64,000 bases of DNA from Flavihumibacter petaseus NBRC 106054. GTDB taxonomy: Bacteria; Bacteroidota; Bacteroidia; Chitinophagales; Chitinophagaceae. The notes beneath the pieces are model-generated. The model did no database searches and was not told the DNA's origin. It saw only the letters and a list, made by a program, of their open reading frames with translations. This document shows, in pieces, positions 8,928 to 18,305 of this stretch. Both the position numbers and the translations under genes were made by a program. The stretch is from positions 1,302,001 through 1,366,000 of the forward strand of contig NZ_BBWV01000001.1 of the NCBI RefSeq assembly GCF_000974785.1, read 5' to 3'. How positions within the stretch are numbered: position 1 is the first letter of the stretch; every line of letters begins with the position of its first letter.

Positions 8928-10858
8928 TGCCGTTGAAAAAGATGTTTTTGTTGCCGGTGTTCCTCCTGATCGGGGGAATTCTGTCTGCCCAGGTACTGTT
9001 CACCTATGGGAAACACAGCGTTGACAAATCCGAATTTCTGGATGCCTTCCGCAAGAACAATTCCGTTCAGCCACCTACTGAAAAGGCATACAGCGATTAC
9101 CTGGAACTTTATGTTCGCTACAAACTCAAGATTCAGGCAGCCTACGATCTTCATCTTGATACCCTGCCGACACAGCAAAAAGATATAGCGGATTTTCGCG
9201 AACAGGTCATTAACCAGTACCTCAGCGACGATACGACGATGGATTTCCTGGTGAAGGAGGCGCTGCAGCATTGCCGGCAGGACGTTCGGGTGGCGCATAT
9301 CTACCTCCCCTTTACCGGTAATGATACCCTTGCGGCCTACCAGAAAGCCCTTGCCGCCCTGAAAGCACTTGGAAGCGGAAAATCATTTTCCAGTGCAGCG
9401 GCCACTTATTCTGCCGACACCGCGACAGCCAAAAAAGGCGGCGATATCGGATGGATCAGCTGTTTTCTGCTGCCCTATCCTCTCGAAAAGCTGGCTTACA
9501 ACACCCCGCTGAACCAGCACAGTGCGCTTTACAAAAGCAAGAATGCCTATCATATCTTTTATCCAACAGCAACCCGCCCTTCGCCCGGAAGCATCCAGGT
9601 AGCCCAGATCCTGATCGAAACCAAACCGGGGGCTAAGGCAAAGGAGATCACTAAAGCGGAAATGAAAGCAGATTCGATTTACCGGTTGCTGCAGCAGGGC
9701 AGCGACTTCGGCAATCTCGCGGAAAATAACAGCGACGACAATTCCAGCTATCATAACCAGGGCGTGATGCCGGCTTTTTCTGCCGGCACCTACGATGCCA
9801 CGTTCGAGGACCAGGCATTCGCCCTGCAGGAAGACAATGCCATCAGCAAACCGTTCCGAACCCCGCAGGGTTTCCATATTCTTAAAAGGATCGCAGTATT
9901 CCGGTACAGTCATGATGCTTCCAACGAGCAGACTTATGCCGCCATGAAAACCCGGGTGAACAATGATCCGAGGATACAGCTGGCCGTAGCTGCAGCGATG
10001 GGAAAAGCAAAATCAAGAACAGGCTTTAAGGAAGTCATCCAATCAGATATCCCTGAGCGTTATACGGAAGCTTTTTTCCAGGGCGACGAGAAAGGCAAAC
10101 AATTACTCGCTCCTGATGCATTGCTGGCAACTATCGGTAAAAAGCAATTGTTCGGAAGGGACTATTCCAGCTGGCTGGCAGTAAATGCAGACCCGGTCTC
10201 CCAGCAGCAGCCGCCATTGACCCCGGCGGCCATCTACCAGAAATTCCTCAATGAGCGGCTGGTGCAGGAATACCAGCAACACCTGGAAGACTACAACCCG
10301 GCCTTTGCCAAACAACTGAAGGAATTCCGTGACGGGAACCTGATTTTTGAAGCCATGCAGTGGCAGGTGTGGGATAAGGCCATGAATGATGAAGCCGGCC
10401 TGCAGCGGTATTATACTGCCCACCAGGCAAAATACAAATGGCAGGAAAGCGTGCGGGCGGTAGTATTCAATGTTACGGATTCAGCAACGGCGATCAGGGT
10501 GAGAAACGTCCTGGCAGCTGATCCTTCGCGTGTGGAATCCGTGCTGAAAGAATATGAAATGGTGGTCACGGCAGACAGCGGAAGATTTGAATTCAGCCAG
10601 CTACCGGCATATTCGGCGGGCATGGTCCTGAAACCAGGATATGTCAGCGCTGCTGTTTTTAACCGCGATAATCTCAACAGCAGTTTCTTCCTCGTAAGGG
10701 AGGTATTTCCGGCGAATCAGCCCAGGAATTTCAATGATTCGCGCGGCTTGTTGCTGAATGACTACCAGGCGGAGCTTGAGGAAAAATGGATTGCCGAGCT
10801 GAAACGGCAGTATCCTGTGAAGCTGGAGAAGGCTGTCTGGAACAGCATCGTCAATTAG
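8927..10858 (+). CDS. Periplasmic peptidyl-prolyl cis-trans isomerase with two parvulin domains (SurA/PpiD-like)
   Basis: This 643-residue exported protein begins with a signal peptide ending near SAQ. An N-terminal helical chaperone part (FTYGKHSVDKSEFLDAF, typical of SurA-like proteins of Bacteroidota) is followed by two parvulin repeats, about residues 120-215 (VRVAHIYLP, KKGGDIGWIS) and 225-325 (IQVAQILIE, NNQG-type motif, PFRTPQGFHILKR). The C-terminal 300 residues hold another alpha/beta region without a known catalytic motif. It probably assists folding of outer-membrane proteins. It is coupled to the preceding thioredoxin gene and ends 2 bases from the convergent metF stop. Confidence 0.88.
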   Translation: MPLKKMFLLPVFLLIGGILSAQVLFTYGKHSVDKSEFLDAFRKNNSVQPPTEKAYSDYLELYVRYKLKIQAAYDLHLDTLPTQQKDIADFREQVINQYLSDDTTMDFLVKEALQHCRQDVRVAHIYLPFTGNDTLAAYQKALAALKALGSGKSFSSAAATYSADTATAKKGGDIGWISCFLLPYPLEKLAYNTPLNQHSALYKSKNAYHIFYPTATRPSPGSIQVAQILIETKPGAKAKEITKAEMKADSIYRLLQQGSDFGNLAENNSDDNSSYHNQGVMPAFSAGTYDATFEDQAFALQEDNAISKPFRTPQGFHILKRIAVFRYSHDASNEQTYAAMKTRVNNDPRIQLAVAAAMGKAKSRTGFKEVIQSDIPERYTEAFFQGDEKGKQLLAPDALLATIGKKQLFGRDYSSWLAVNADPVSQQQPPLTPAAIYQKFLNERLVQEYQQHLEDYNPAFAKQLKEFRDGNLIFEAMQWQVWDKAMNDEAGLQRYYTAHQAKYKWQESVRAVVFNVTDSATAIRVRNVLAADPSRVESVLKEYEMVVTADSGRFEFSQLPAYSAGMVLKPGYVSAAVFNRDNLNSSFFLVREVFPANQPRNFNDSRGLLLNDYQAELEEKWIAELKRQYPVKLEKAVWNSIVN

Positions 10859-10860
10859 CG

Positions 10861-11814
10861 TCAAACAATCTCCTTCACCACATTCCAGATCACTTTGGGC
10901 TTGCCCAGCGTGTAATAATGCAGTACCGGTACGCCGGCTGCTTTCAATTCACGGCTTTGCTGCAGCAGCCATTCCGTACCTACTATTTCAACTTCTTCAT
11001 CCGACTTGCATTTGGCAATTGCCGTGCTCAGATCAGTCGGGAGGTCAACGTGAAAAATACGGGGCAGGATATTCATCTGCTTTTTGCTGGTGATCGGTTT
11101 TAGTCCCGGTAAGATGGGCACTGTGATACCGGCCTCGCGACACATGTCGACGTACTCAAAATATTTGCGGTTGTCGAAGAACATCTGGGTGACCACATAT
11201 TCGGCTCCGGCATCTACTTTGGCTTTCAGGTAACTGATATCGGTGTTGCGGTTGGGAGATTCAAAATGTTTTTCCGGGTATCCGGCCACGCCGATGCAGA
11301 AACGGGCATTACCGTGATCTTTTACTTCTTCTTCCAGGTAGATCCCGCTGTTGATGTCTACCACCTGCCGCAACAGGTCGATCGCGTAACGGTGACCGCC
11401 GGGTTCGGCTTCAAAAGAAGCTTCGTTGCGGGCAGCATCGCCGCGCAATACCAGCACGTTGTCTATCCCGAGGAAGGCCAGGTCGATGAGGGCGTTCTCT
11501 GTTTCTTCCTTGCTGAAACCACCACAGATCAGGTGGGGTACCGGGTCAACATTATAGTGCTGCATAATGGCGGCACATATGCCAACGGTACCGGGGCGTT
11601 TTCTCACTTCGATCTTCGTAAAACTTCCATCAGCCTGTTTTTTGAACATGGTCTCACTACGGTGATACGTTACATTGATAAACGCCGGTTTGAATTCCAT
11701 CAGCGGGTCCAGGTGATTGTAAATTGCACTGATGCCTTTCCCTTTCAATGGTGGAAGAATTTCAAAAGAGACCAGGGTTTTATTGGCCTGGTTGATATGA
11801 TCGATAACCTTCAT
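10861..11814 (-). CDS. metF: Methylenetetrahydrofolate reductase
   Basis: This FAD-dependent TIM-barrel enzyme reduces 5,10-methylene-THF to 5-methyl-THF for methionine synthesis. Family signatures are SFEILPPLKGKG near the N-terminus (catalytic Glu), NVTYHRSE, VLRGDAARNE and VTQMFFDN. I place the start at the ATG at 11814 (MKVIDHINQANK, 317 residues) rather than the in-frame ATG at 11847. A strong -33/-7 promoter match occupies 11845-11874, so the upstream ATG would lie at or before the transcription start. The gene is divergent to lptB and convergent with the parvulin gene. Confidence 0.95.
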   Translation of the reverse strand: MKVIDHINQANKTLVSFEILPPLKGKGISAIYNHLDPLMEFKPAFINVTYHRSETMFKKQADGSFTKIEVRKRPGTVGICAAIMQHYNVDPVPHLICGGFSKEETENALIDLAFLGIDNVLVLRGDAARNEASFEAEPGGHRYAIDLLRQVVDINSGIYLEEEVKDHGNARFCIGVAGYPEKHFESPNRNTDISYLKAKVDAGAEYVVTQMFFDNRKYFEYVDMCREAGITVPILPGLKPITSKKQMNILPRIFHVDLPTDLSTAIAKCKSDEEVEIVGTEWLLQQSRELKAAGVPVLHYYTLGKPKVIWNVVKEIV

Positions 11815-11844
11815 TTGTTGCCTTGATAAAAGATAAACTATTGG

Positions 11845-11874
11845 CAAACTTAGGACGGCATTATGAATTTACAA
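11845..11874 (-). promoter_or_regulatory. Bacteroidota-type promoter for metF
   Basis: Read on the minus strand: TTG (11874-11872), a 19-base spacer, then TAAGTTTG (11852-11845). This is an exact match to the TTG-N19-TAnnTTTG consensus of the Bacteroidota primary sigma factor. The predicted transcript would begin about 25-30 bases before the metF ATG at 11814. The -33 part lies inside the first codons of the annotated upstream end of lptB, which makes the two promoters interleaved. Confidence 0.7.
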
Positions 11875-12684
11875 GGTATTTTTGCCAAAACCGGCAGCTT
11901 GAATCAAGTGATCAACACCAGTAACCTGGTGAAAACTTATAGCAGCAGGACCGTGGTGAATCACGTGTCCGTTAACGTTGAACAGGGCGAGATCGTTGGG
12001 TTGCTTGGACCAAACGGCGCCGGCAAAACCACCACTTTCTATATGGTGGTGGGGCTTATTAAACCAGATGAAGGGACTGTTACCCTGAACAATGAGGATA
12101 TTACCAAACTGCCCATGTACAAGCGTGCGCAGCTGGGAATCGGCTATCTTCCGCAGGAAGCCTCAGTGTTCAGAAGCATGAGTGTAGAAGACAATATCAG
12201 GGCAGTACTGGAAATGACTGAGCTGACTAAGGCTCAGCAAAAACAGAAACTCGAAGATCTGCTGGATGAATTCCGCCTGCATCATGTACGGAAGAACAAT
12301 GGCGACAGTTTAAGCGGGGGTGAAAGGCGCCGTACCGAGATCGCCCGGGCCCTGGCTGTTGATCCGAAGTTCATCCTGCTGGATGAACCATTTGCCGGTG
12401 TGGATCCGATCGCCGTGGAAGATATCCAGACTGTGGTTGCCCGTCTGAAATACAAGAATATCGGTATTCTCATTACCGACCACAACGTAAACGAAACACT
12501 CTCCATCTGCGATCGCGCCTACCTGCTCATCGAGGGAAAGATCTTCAAACATGGTACTGCAGAAGAACTGGCAGCCGACGAACAGGTGCGTCGTCTCTAC
12601 CTTGGCCGCAACTTTGAACTCAAGCGGAAAGACTACCTGCACGAAGAGGTGATGAAGGGAATGGGCGATTTCCCCAAGATATGA
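11863..12684 (+). CDS. lptB: LPS export ABC transporter ATP-binding protein LptB
   Basis: This is the cytoplasmic ATPase that powers LPS extraction from the inner membrane with LptF/LptG and LptC. Walker A is GPNGAGKTT, the signature is [16 protein letters not shown], Walker B is [13 protein letters not shown], and the switch His is in ITDHNVNE. The first ATG (11863) gives 273 residues, but homologous LptB proteins usually begin just before the NLVKTY element. A -7 promoter match lies at 11877-11884 inside this frame, so the true start may be TTG 11899 or GTG 11908 (258 residues). The partner lptC is about 20 kb away at 31.6-32.4 kb. Confidence 0.93.
   Translation: MNLQGIFAKTGSLNQVINTSNLVKTYSSRTVVNHVSVNVEQGEIVGLLGPNGAGKTTTFYMVVGLIKPDEGTVTLNNEDITKLPMYKRAQLGIGYLPQEASVFRSMSVEDNIRAVLEMTELTKAQQKQKLEDLLDEFRLHHVRKNNGDSLSGGERRRTEIARALAVDPKFILLDEPFAGVDPIAVEDIQTVVARLKYKNIGILITDHNVNETLSICDRAYLLIEGKIFKHGTAEELAADEQVRRLYLGRNFELKRKDYLHEEVMKGMGDFPKI
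11877..11884 (+). promoter_or_regulatory. -7 promoter element, probable lptB promoter
   Basis: The octamer TATTTTTG is an exact TAnnTTTG match on the plus strand. No good TTG is found 19-21 bases upstream, so only the -7 half is supported. It lies 14-21 bases inside the longest lptB frame and argues for a downstream translation start. T-rich octamers like this one occur by chance, hence the modest confidence. Confidence 0.4.
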
Positions 12685-12714
12685 CGCCTTTTTTCAGTAT
12701 TTTGCCAGTGCTGT

Positions 12715-14220
12715 ATGAAATTGATATCGCCCGCCATATCAAGGTTGGCCCGGCTGAGGCTTTGGCAGATAGAAGAATGGATGAAAGATCCGGTTGCTGC
12801 GCAGCGTGAAGTGCTGCAGGAACTGGTGACTTCTGCCCAGTATACTTCTTTTGGCCGGCAGTATGGATTTAACCGCCTTTTTACTGTCCGCAATTTCAAA
12901 CAGACAGTTCCCGTTCACGAATACGAAGACCTCAAGCCCTGGATCGACCGGATGATGCAGGGAGAAGAAAACCTGCTCTGGAATACCCCGATCCGCTGGT
13001 TTGCCAAAAGCAGCGGTACCACCAGTGCCAAAAGCAAATTCATCCCCATCAGCGACGAAAGTCTCGAACAGAATCACTACCAGGGTGCCAAGGACGTTTT
13101 AACCATGTACTACCGTTTCAACCCCGATTCGGAGTTGCTGACGGGCAAAGGATTGGTGATCGGCGGCAGCCACCAGGTGAGCCAACTCTCCGAAGACATC
13201 AATTTCGGCGATTTGAGTGCGGTACTCCTGCAGAACTCTCCCTTCTGGGGCCACTGGCTGCGGACCCCCGATCTTTCCATAGCCCTGATGGACGAATGGG
13301 AAAACAAACTGGAACAGCTTGCGCTGAATACCATCCCGGAAAATGTAACGTCTATTTCCGGTGTGCCGACCTGGACCATGGTATTACTGAAGCGGATCCT
13401 GGAAATGACCGGTAAGTCGCGCATCGAAGAAGTCTGGCCGCACCTGGAACTATACATCCATGGCGGTGTGTCGTTTACACCCTACCGCGAACAGTTCAGG
13501 GAGCTGATCGGCAAAAACATTCATTTCCTCGAAATGTATAATGCGAGCGAAGGATTCTTCGCCGCGCAGGACAGTCCCGATGCCGATGGCATGCTGCTGT
13601 TCACCAACCATGGCATTTTTTATGAATTCATGCCCGTGGAAGAGTACGGCAAGCCCTACCCCGTTACAGTGGGGCTGAACAAAGTTGAACTGGGACGCCA
13701 CTACGCCCCGGTAATCAGTACCACCGGCGGGCTATGGCGGTACATCGTGGGCGATACAGTGCAGTTTACCACCCTGCGTCCTTTCCGCATTAAGGTTAGC
13801 GGACGCCTGAAAAATTATATCAATGCCTTTGGCGAAGAAGTGATGGTCGATAATACGGACAGGGCCGTTGCGATAGCCAGCAACAGGACAGGCGCAACGG
13901 TGAACGACTATACCGCGGCCCCGGTTTATTTCAGCCAGCAGGGCAATGGCGCCCATGAATGGGTAGTTGAATTTGAACAGCCTCCTGCTGATATTGCTCA
14001 TTTCGCCTATGAGCTGGATTCTGCCCTGAAGAACCTGAACAGTGATTACGAAGCAAAACGGCACAAGGATATCGCGCTACGGATGCCGCTGGTACATGCT
14101 GTGAAAAAAGGATTCTTCAACAAATGGCTCAGTATTAACGGTAAACTGGGTGGTCAGCATAAGGTTCCCCGCCTTAGTAACGACCGTAAACTGCTGGAAA
14201 CCCTCCTTTCTATGCTTTGA
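12715..14220 (+). CDS. GH3 auxin-responsive promoter family protein (acyl-adenylate/amide synthetase fold)
   Basis: This 501-residue protein belongs to the GH3 family, adenylate-forming enzymes related to plant indole-3-acetate amido synthetases. The nucleotide-binding P-loop-like element is FAKSSGTTSAKSKFIP (about residues 99-114). Another family signature is EMYNASEGFFAAQD, and the closing domain has KVSGRLKNYINAFGEEV. Bacterial members are frequent in Bacteroidota but their substrate is not established; conjugation of a carboxylic acid to an amine is the family-level expectation. It lies 30 bases after lptB and 71 bases before the FabG-like gene, in the same direction. A joint role with those genes is not evident. 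Confidence 0.85.
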   Translation: MKLISPAISRLARLRLWQIEEWMKDPVAAQREVLQELVTSAQYTSFGRQYGFNRLFTVRNFKQTVPVHEYEDLKPWIDRMMQGEENLLWNTPIRWFAKSSGTTSAKSKFIPISDESLEQNHYQGAKDVLTMYYRFNPDSELLTGKGLVIGGSHQVSQLSEDINFGDLSAVLLQNSPFWGHWLRTPDLSIALMDEWENKLEQLALNTIPENVTSISGVPTWTMVLLKRILEMTGKSRIEEVWPHLELYIHGGVSFTPYREQFRELIGKNIHFLEMYNASEGFFAAQDSPDADGMLLFTNHGIFYEFMPVEEYGKPYPVTVGLNKVELGRHYAPVISTTGGLWRYIVGDTVQFTTLRPFRIKVSGRLKNYINAFGEEVMVDNTDRAVAIASNRTGATVNDYTAAPVYFSQQGNGAHEWVVEFEQPPADIAHFAYELDSALKNLNSDYEAKRHKDIALRMPLVHAVKKGFFNKWLSINGKLGGQHKVPRLSNDRKLLETLLSML

Positions 14221-14226
14221 TTCCTT

Positions 14227-14234
14227 TAGTTTTG
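14227..14234 (+). promoter_or_regulatory. -7 promoter element upstream of the FabG-like gene
   Basis: TAGTTTTG matches TAnnTTTG exactly and lies 57 bases before the ATG at 14292, just after the GH3 gene stop. No convincing -33 TTG stands at the proper distance, so it may be a weak or chance site. Confidence 0.35.
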
Positions 14235-14291
14235 CGGCAATCGTCCTGTTTCAGCATAGCTGCGCAGGGTAATAAACCATAATCTTTTTAG

Positions 14292-15047
14292 ATGAAACTT
14301 CTGGAAAACAAAGTTGTCGTGATCACGGGTGCAGCGAGAGGAATCGGAGAAGGGATCGCGCTCAAACTCGCCGAACACGGCGCGCATATCGCCTTTACCT
14401 ATGTCAGTGAAAGCAGTGCTGAAAAAGCGGCTGCACTGGAAACCAAACTGACCGCCCTGGGCGTAAAGGCAAAAGCCTACCGCAGCAATGCAGCAAAATT
14501 CGAAGATTGCGAAAGCTTTGTAAATGATGTGGTCAGCAATTTCGGCGGCATTGACGTGTGTGTAAACAATGCCGGTATTTCCAAAGACAATCTGCTGCTG
14601 CGCCTGACGCCTGACCAGTGGGACGATGTAATGACGACCAATCTCAAGAGTGTATACAATATGACCAAACAGGTCATCCGCCCGATGATGAAGGCCAAGA
14701 GCGGCAGCATCGTGAACATGAGTTCCATCATTGGTATCAAGGGCAATGCCGGCCAGAGCAGTTATGCTGCATCCAAGGCTGGCATCATCGGGTTCACCAA
14801 ATCCATTGCGCAGGAGCTGGGCAGCCGGAATATCCGTTGCAATGCGATTGCACCCGGCTTTGTAGAGACTGACATGACGCAATACCTGAAGGAAGGGAGC
14901 GCGGGCGATGAATACAAGAAAAAAATTCCCCTGGGCCGCTTCGGGTCATCGGAGGAGATCGCCAATGTGACGCTGTTTCTCGCGAGCCCGCTGAGTTCTT
15001 ATGTGACCGGGCAGACGATCAGTGTCTGCGGCGGGTTGAATGTTTAA
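14292..15047 (+). CDS. fabG: 3-oxoacyl-ACP reductase FabG-like short-chain dehydrogenase
   Basis: This 251-residue SDR enzyme has a Rossmann glycine motif TGAARGIG near residue 12, the NNAG element (CVNNAGISKDNLLLR), the catalytic Ser in NMSSIIGIKGN, and YAASK. The C-terminal ending PLSSYVTGQTISVCGGLNV is the standard FabG ending. It most likely performs the NADPH-dependent ketoreduction of fatty acid synthesis. A second FabG-like protein is present in the pigment cluster at 52.6-53.3 kb, so this copy may be the housekeeping one. The gene is followed by 548 bases of repeat-containing spacer. Confidence 0.88.
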   Translation: MKLLENKVVVITGAARGIGEGIALKLAEHGAHIAFTYVSESSAEKAAALETKLTALGVKAKAYRSNAAKFEDCESFVNDVVSNFGGIDVCVNNAGISKDNLLLRLTPDQWDDVMTTNLKSVYNMTKQVIRPMMKAKSGSIVNMSSIIGIKGNAGQSSYAASKAGIIGFTKSIAQELGSRNIRCNAIAPGFVETDMTQYLKEGSAGDEYKKKIPLGRFGSSEEIANVTLFLASPLSSYVTGQTISVCGGLNV

Positions 15048-15595
15048 CGGGTTCGGGCAGGGTTGGTTTCAATTTTGGTTTTTGCCTTTAGCTGAAGGCG
15101 CTTCGCTTTCACGCTGGTGTGTTTTTTTCACGCCAAGACGCAAAGGTGCAAAGGCGCAAAGTAATCTTGCAGTCCTGAATGTACAATTGCTTCAGCCAGG
15201 TGAAAAGATTGATGGATTTGAAGTATCAATTGGCCGCAATTGGCGGGAAAGTCGAAAAAACGAATGCGATAATCCTGTTGTATTACCTCCTGTCAAAATA
15301 ATACTTTTTCCTTTGCGGCTTTGCACCTTTGCGTGCAAAGCCGCAAAGGAATCTTGCAGTCCTGAATGTACAATTGCTTCAGCCAGGTGAAAAGATTGAT
15401 GGATTTGAAGTATCAATTGGCCGCAATTGGCGGGAAAGTCGAAAAAACGAATGCGATAATCCTGTTGTATTACCTCCTGTCAAAATAATACTTTTTCCTT
15501 TGCGGCTTTGCACCTTTGCGTCTTGGCGTGAAACAGCTTCGAGCGCAGCGAGAAATCCCATTGCAGGACAACACCGAGGCGTGATGCAGATTTAG
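15048..15595 (+). repeat. Intergenic repeat element A with inverted CGCAAAG arms
   Basis: This spacer holds no convincing gene. From about 15088 it contains an inverted-repeat element. The left arm includes GAAGGCGCTTCGCTTTCACG and CACGCCAAGACGCAAAGGTG (about 15090-15160). The right arm is the reverse complement, with CTTTGCACCTTTGCGTCTTG (around 15507-15526) and AGCTTCGAGCGCAGCGAGAAA (to about 15555). The same element is found at 23500-23670. The middle holds two near-identical 187-base units (listed separately). Short frames reading through it translate the repeat only and should not be annotated as genes. Confidence 0.85.
15147..15521 (+). repeat. 187-base tandem duplication inside repeat element A
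   Basis: Two direct copies, about 15147-15333 and 15334-15521, differ at only a few positions near their left ends. The 171-base stretches at 15164-15334 and 15351-15521 appear identical by eye. Each unit contains the semi-palindrome AATTGGCCGCAATTGG and ends with the CGCAAAG-type arm, so the duplication boundaries coincide with the arms of the inverted repeat. Confidence 0.85.
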
Positions 15596-18152
15596 TCAGA
15601 ATCGCACAAAAGTATATCCCTGTTTTTTGAGGTAGGTGAGTAATGCAGGAAGTTCGGCGGCAAATGGGGTTTTGCGGCCTGGTGCTGCACCGATATGCAT
15701 TAAAAGTATATAGCCGTTTAGTCCCGATTGTTGTTCAAGGTCAGTGATCGATTTAAAGATTGTTGTGTTGTCGCGGAAGTTTTTGGCGGTGTCCTCAGTA
15801 TAGTCGGCGTGGCTAAGGGTACCTGGTGTGTAATTGACCAGTTGGCGGCCGGATTGTTTCGTCCATTCCGTTATGCTGTCGTTGTACCATTCATATGCAG
15901 GCAGAAAGTAATGCATCGCGGCGGTATCGGCGCCCGCCGTTGCCAGTGCAGAAATGTTTTCAGTAAGGTCTTTCCTGAATTGTTCGCGTGTAACGAGCAG
16001 ACTGTCGCGTTTTTTCCAGTCGTTGTACAGCAGGTGTTTGTCGCTGTGCGGGCCGAGATAGTGGCCGTTGTCACGGATGGCATGCAGCAGGGGAAGGTTT
16101 TCTTTCTTGCGGCAAAAATCTCCCGTGAGAAAGAAGGAGGCACGGATACCTGCATCTTGCAGTGCAACCAGGATCGCATGGCCACTGTTCGCATAGTCGT
16201 GACCGGTAAAGACAAGGGCGATCTCCTTTTTGGTACTGTCCAGCCGCGTGATGGCTACAGGTGAGGCAGACATGCGGGAGTTACCAGATGTTGGGGATTC
16301 TCCGATAATGCCATTCAGGTCATGCGCCGGTCCGAATAATCCCCGGAGTGCGTGGTGAGGATCCGGATCGCCGTCAGCAGCAATGCCCGCCAGCAAATAA
16401 ATCAGCGAAGCGGTGCCATCCATGGTTGGTTCGTTGGTACTGTAGTCACCGTAGTCATCATGGTATACAGCGAGGTCGCTCTGGAAGGCGGCATATTCAT
16501 CCGCATCATTTAAGGTAAGTCCGATGAGACTTTTGAAGATGGTGGTATAAACCGGGCCGTCAACCAGCCCTCCATCTATGGGATATTGTTTCAGGTGGGT
16601 GAACCCGGAATGGGGGTCCACGGGATTATCGCCATGGGCCGGCAATCCGTAAACCATGCTGGTGCCCCAGGGATTCAGGCCGAAGAGCCAGTCGATGCAG
16701 GCCTGCTCCAGTGGCCGGAACTGCTGGTCGCCGCTGAGTTCGCGGTACCACCGGCATTGGATGGCAAATGCTACAGTCAGGTTGTTGCTGCACCAGATAA
16801 ACGGTATGCCGCGGTTAAAGGCATTTTTGCCGGCTTTGGCTACCACCCGCTGGATTCCTTCCTTATAATAACGGATCAGCTCACTACGGTCAGTACCTTT
16901 TACTTTGCGCGCGAGCTCTCCATGACCAATATTGATAAAAGGATACCACTGGTAGTGCGCAGCTGTGTCTGCTCCGAGCCAGGGGGTAATCGTTTCCTGT
17001 TTTGCGAAACGCATGCTTTCTGTGTGCTGGCCGAGACTTGCATGGGCAAGTTCCATATCGTCGGTCCAGTTTTCCTCGGCATAGATATATGGTGCACGCA
17101 CTGATGCAGTCTGTGTAACACCTTGCCGCCGGTAAGCAAAGGCAAGCGCGGTATTAGCCTTTTCAGCCAATAAGACGCTGAATGCCGCATCCTCCTGGGC
17201 GCCGGAGGGATAGAAACCTCCGGACAATTCATTTCCCAATGCAAAGGCGCTGGCAAATTTGGCAGCCGTTGAGCTGGTGCCCTTGGTCTGATTGAGGAAC
17301 TTACCCCGTTGCTGGGGAAGGCCGTTAATAAAATAGACCGGACGCTGATCTGCTTTTCCGTAAAAGGTATCGCGGCCGGGAATGCGCATTCCGGCATGAT
17401 CGCGGTCATCAGCGATCTGGTTGAACATCCAGTCTGCACGCGGATGCATTTTCAGCAGCCAGTCAATGCCCCACCGCGCTTCGTCCATCACATCAGTAAT
17501 ACCGTTGTTGCCGGGCAGGCCGTTGGCTGCGAAATCATCACCGAAGGCTTTGGGAAAATCGCGGAATGCCATGAGTAAATGATAGGTGGCATTTGCGCTG
17601 GTGATGGCATACTGTAGATAGTCGCTGGCATCATGCCATCCACCCGTCACTGGTACAAAGCTGCTGTCGGGCATCGGACCGTAAAGTGTATAGCCATCCC
17701 CAGTGTGACAGGAATCACGGAGAAAAGGATTGAATCCACTGCGTTGTTGCCGCATATAGCGCAGGCAGAAGTCCGGCGTACCAGCATATGCCGCTGCGTC
17801 GATGACAAATACCGGCGAAATTGCATTCCCCATCCTGATACGGTACGTTCCCTTCGCGGTAAAGCTGCTGAAATCCAGCCTGGCTGTCTGCTCAAATGGC
17901 CCATAAGCACCAAATGCTTTCCCGCTTTTCCCGCGGAATACAATTTTTCCTTTTTTACCATTCTCTACTTTCTCCGCATCCACAGCCTCGAGAACGAACT
18001 CGCCCGGCAATACCGCTTCTTTGCTGCACCACACTGCTACTTTAACCGCTTTCGGCTGATAGCCCAACTGGTTAATACGGATCCACTGCGTAACCGAGTC
18101 ATTTGCCTGTGCCTGTAACTTAGAAATTACAACCAGCATCGGCACCAAAGTC
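15596..18152 (-). CDS. Exported GH9 glycoside hydrolase fused to a polysaccharide deacetylase-like domain
   Basis: After the signal peptide (ending near LQAQA) comes a cellulase N-terminal Ig-like domain (IRINQLGYQP). The GH9 (alpha/alpha)6 catalytic domain follows, with TGGWHDASDYLQY carrying the two catalytic-base Asp residues. The end of this domain reads YSTNEPTMDGTASLIYL, with the probable acid Glu. The last 230 residues resemble CE4 deacetylases: motif 2 is intact as HSDKH, but motif 1 reads VFTGHDYA instead of TFDDG. It probably degrades beta-1,4-glucans outside the cytoplasm. The frame is open to 18355, but the extra upstream part begins with TTG and reads through a TTTAG-type repeat. 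I place the start at the ATG at about 18152; TTG near 18181 is an alternative. Confidence 0.85.
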
Positions 18153-18305
18153 ATCAAACCAGGAAGACTTCTTATTTTCAATGTCAATAATTTTATTACA
18201 CTTGTTTCTTTGGCCAAAGGGTACTTCTTTTTTGAAAACCGGTAATTTGTAAAAGTGGATACCATACAACCAGAGAAATCCAAACAACCGAATCGCTTCC
18301 GGATT

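Noticed and set aside
15147-15521. Tandem repeat as a CRISPR array
   Set aside because: The units are 187 bases, only two in number and lack short repeats with unique spacers; no cas genes are present.
15040-15595. Short open frames that share a long identical peptide (ending PLRLCTFA)
   Set aside because: They translate the 187-base tandem repeat and the inverted-repeat arms; no start region or family similarity supports a gene.
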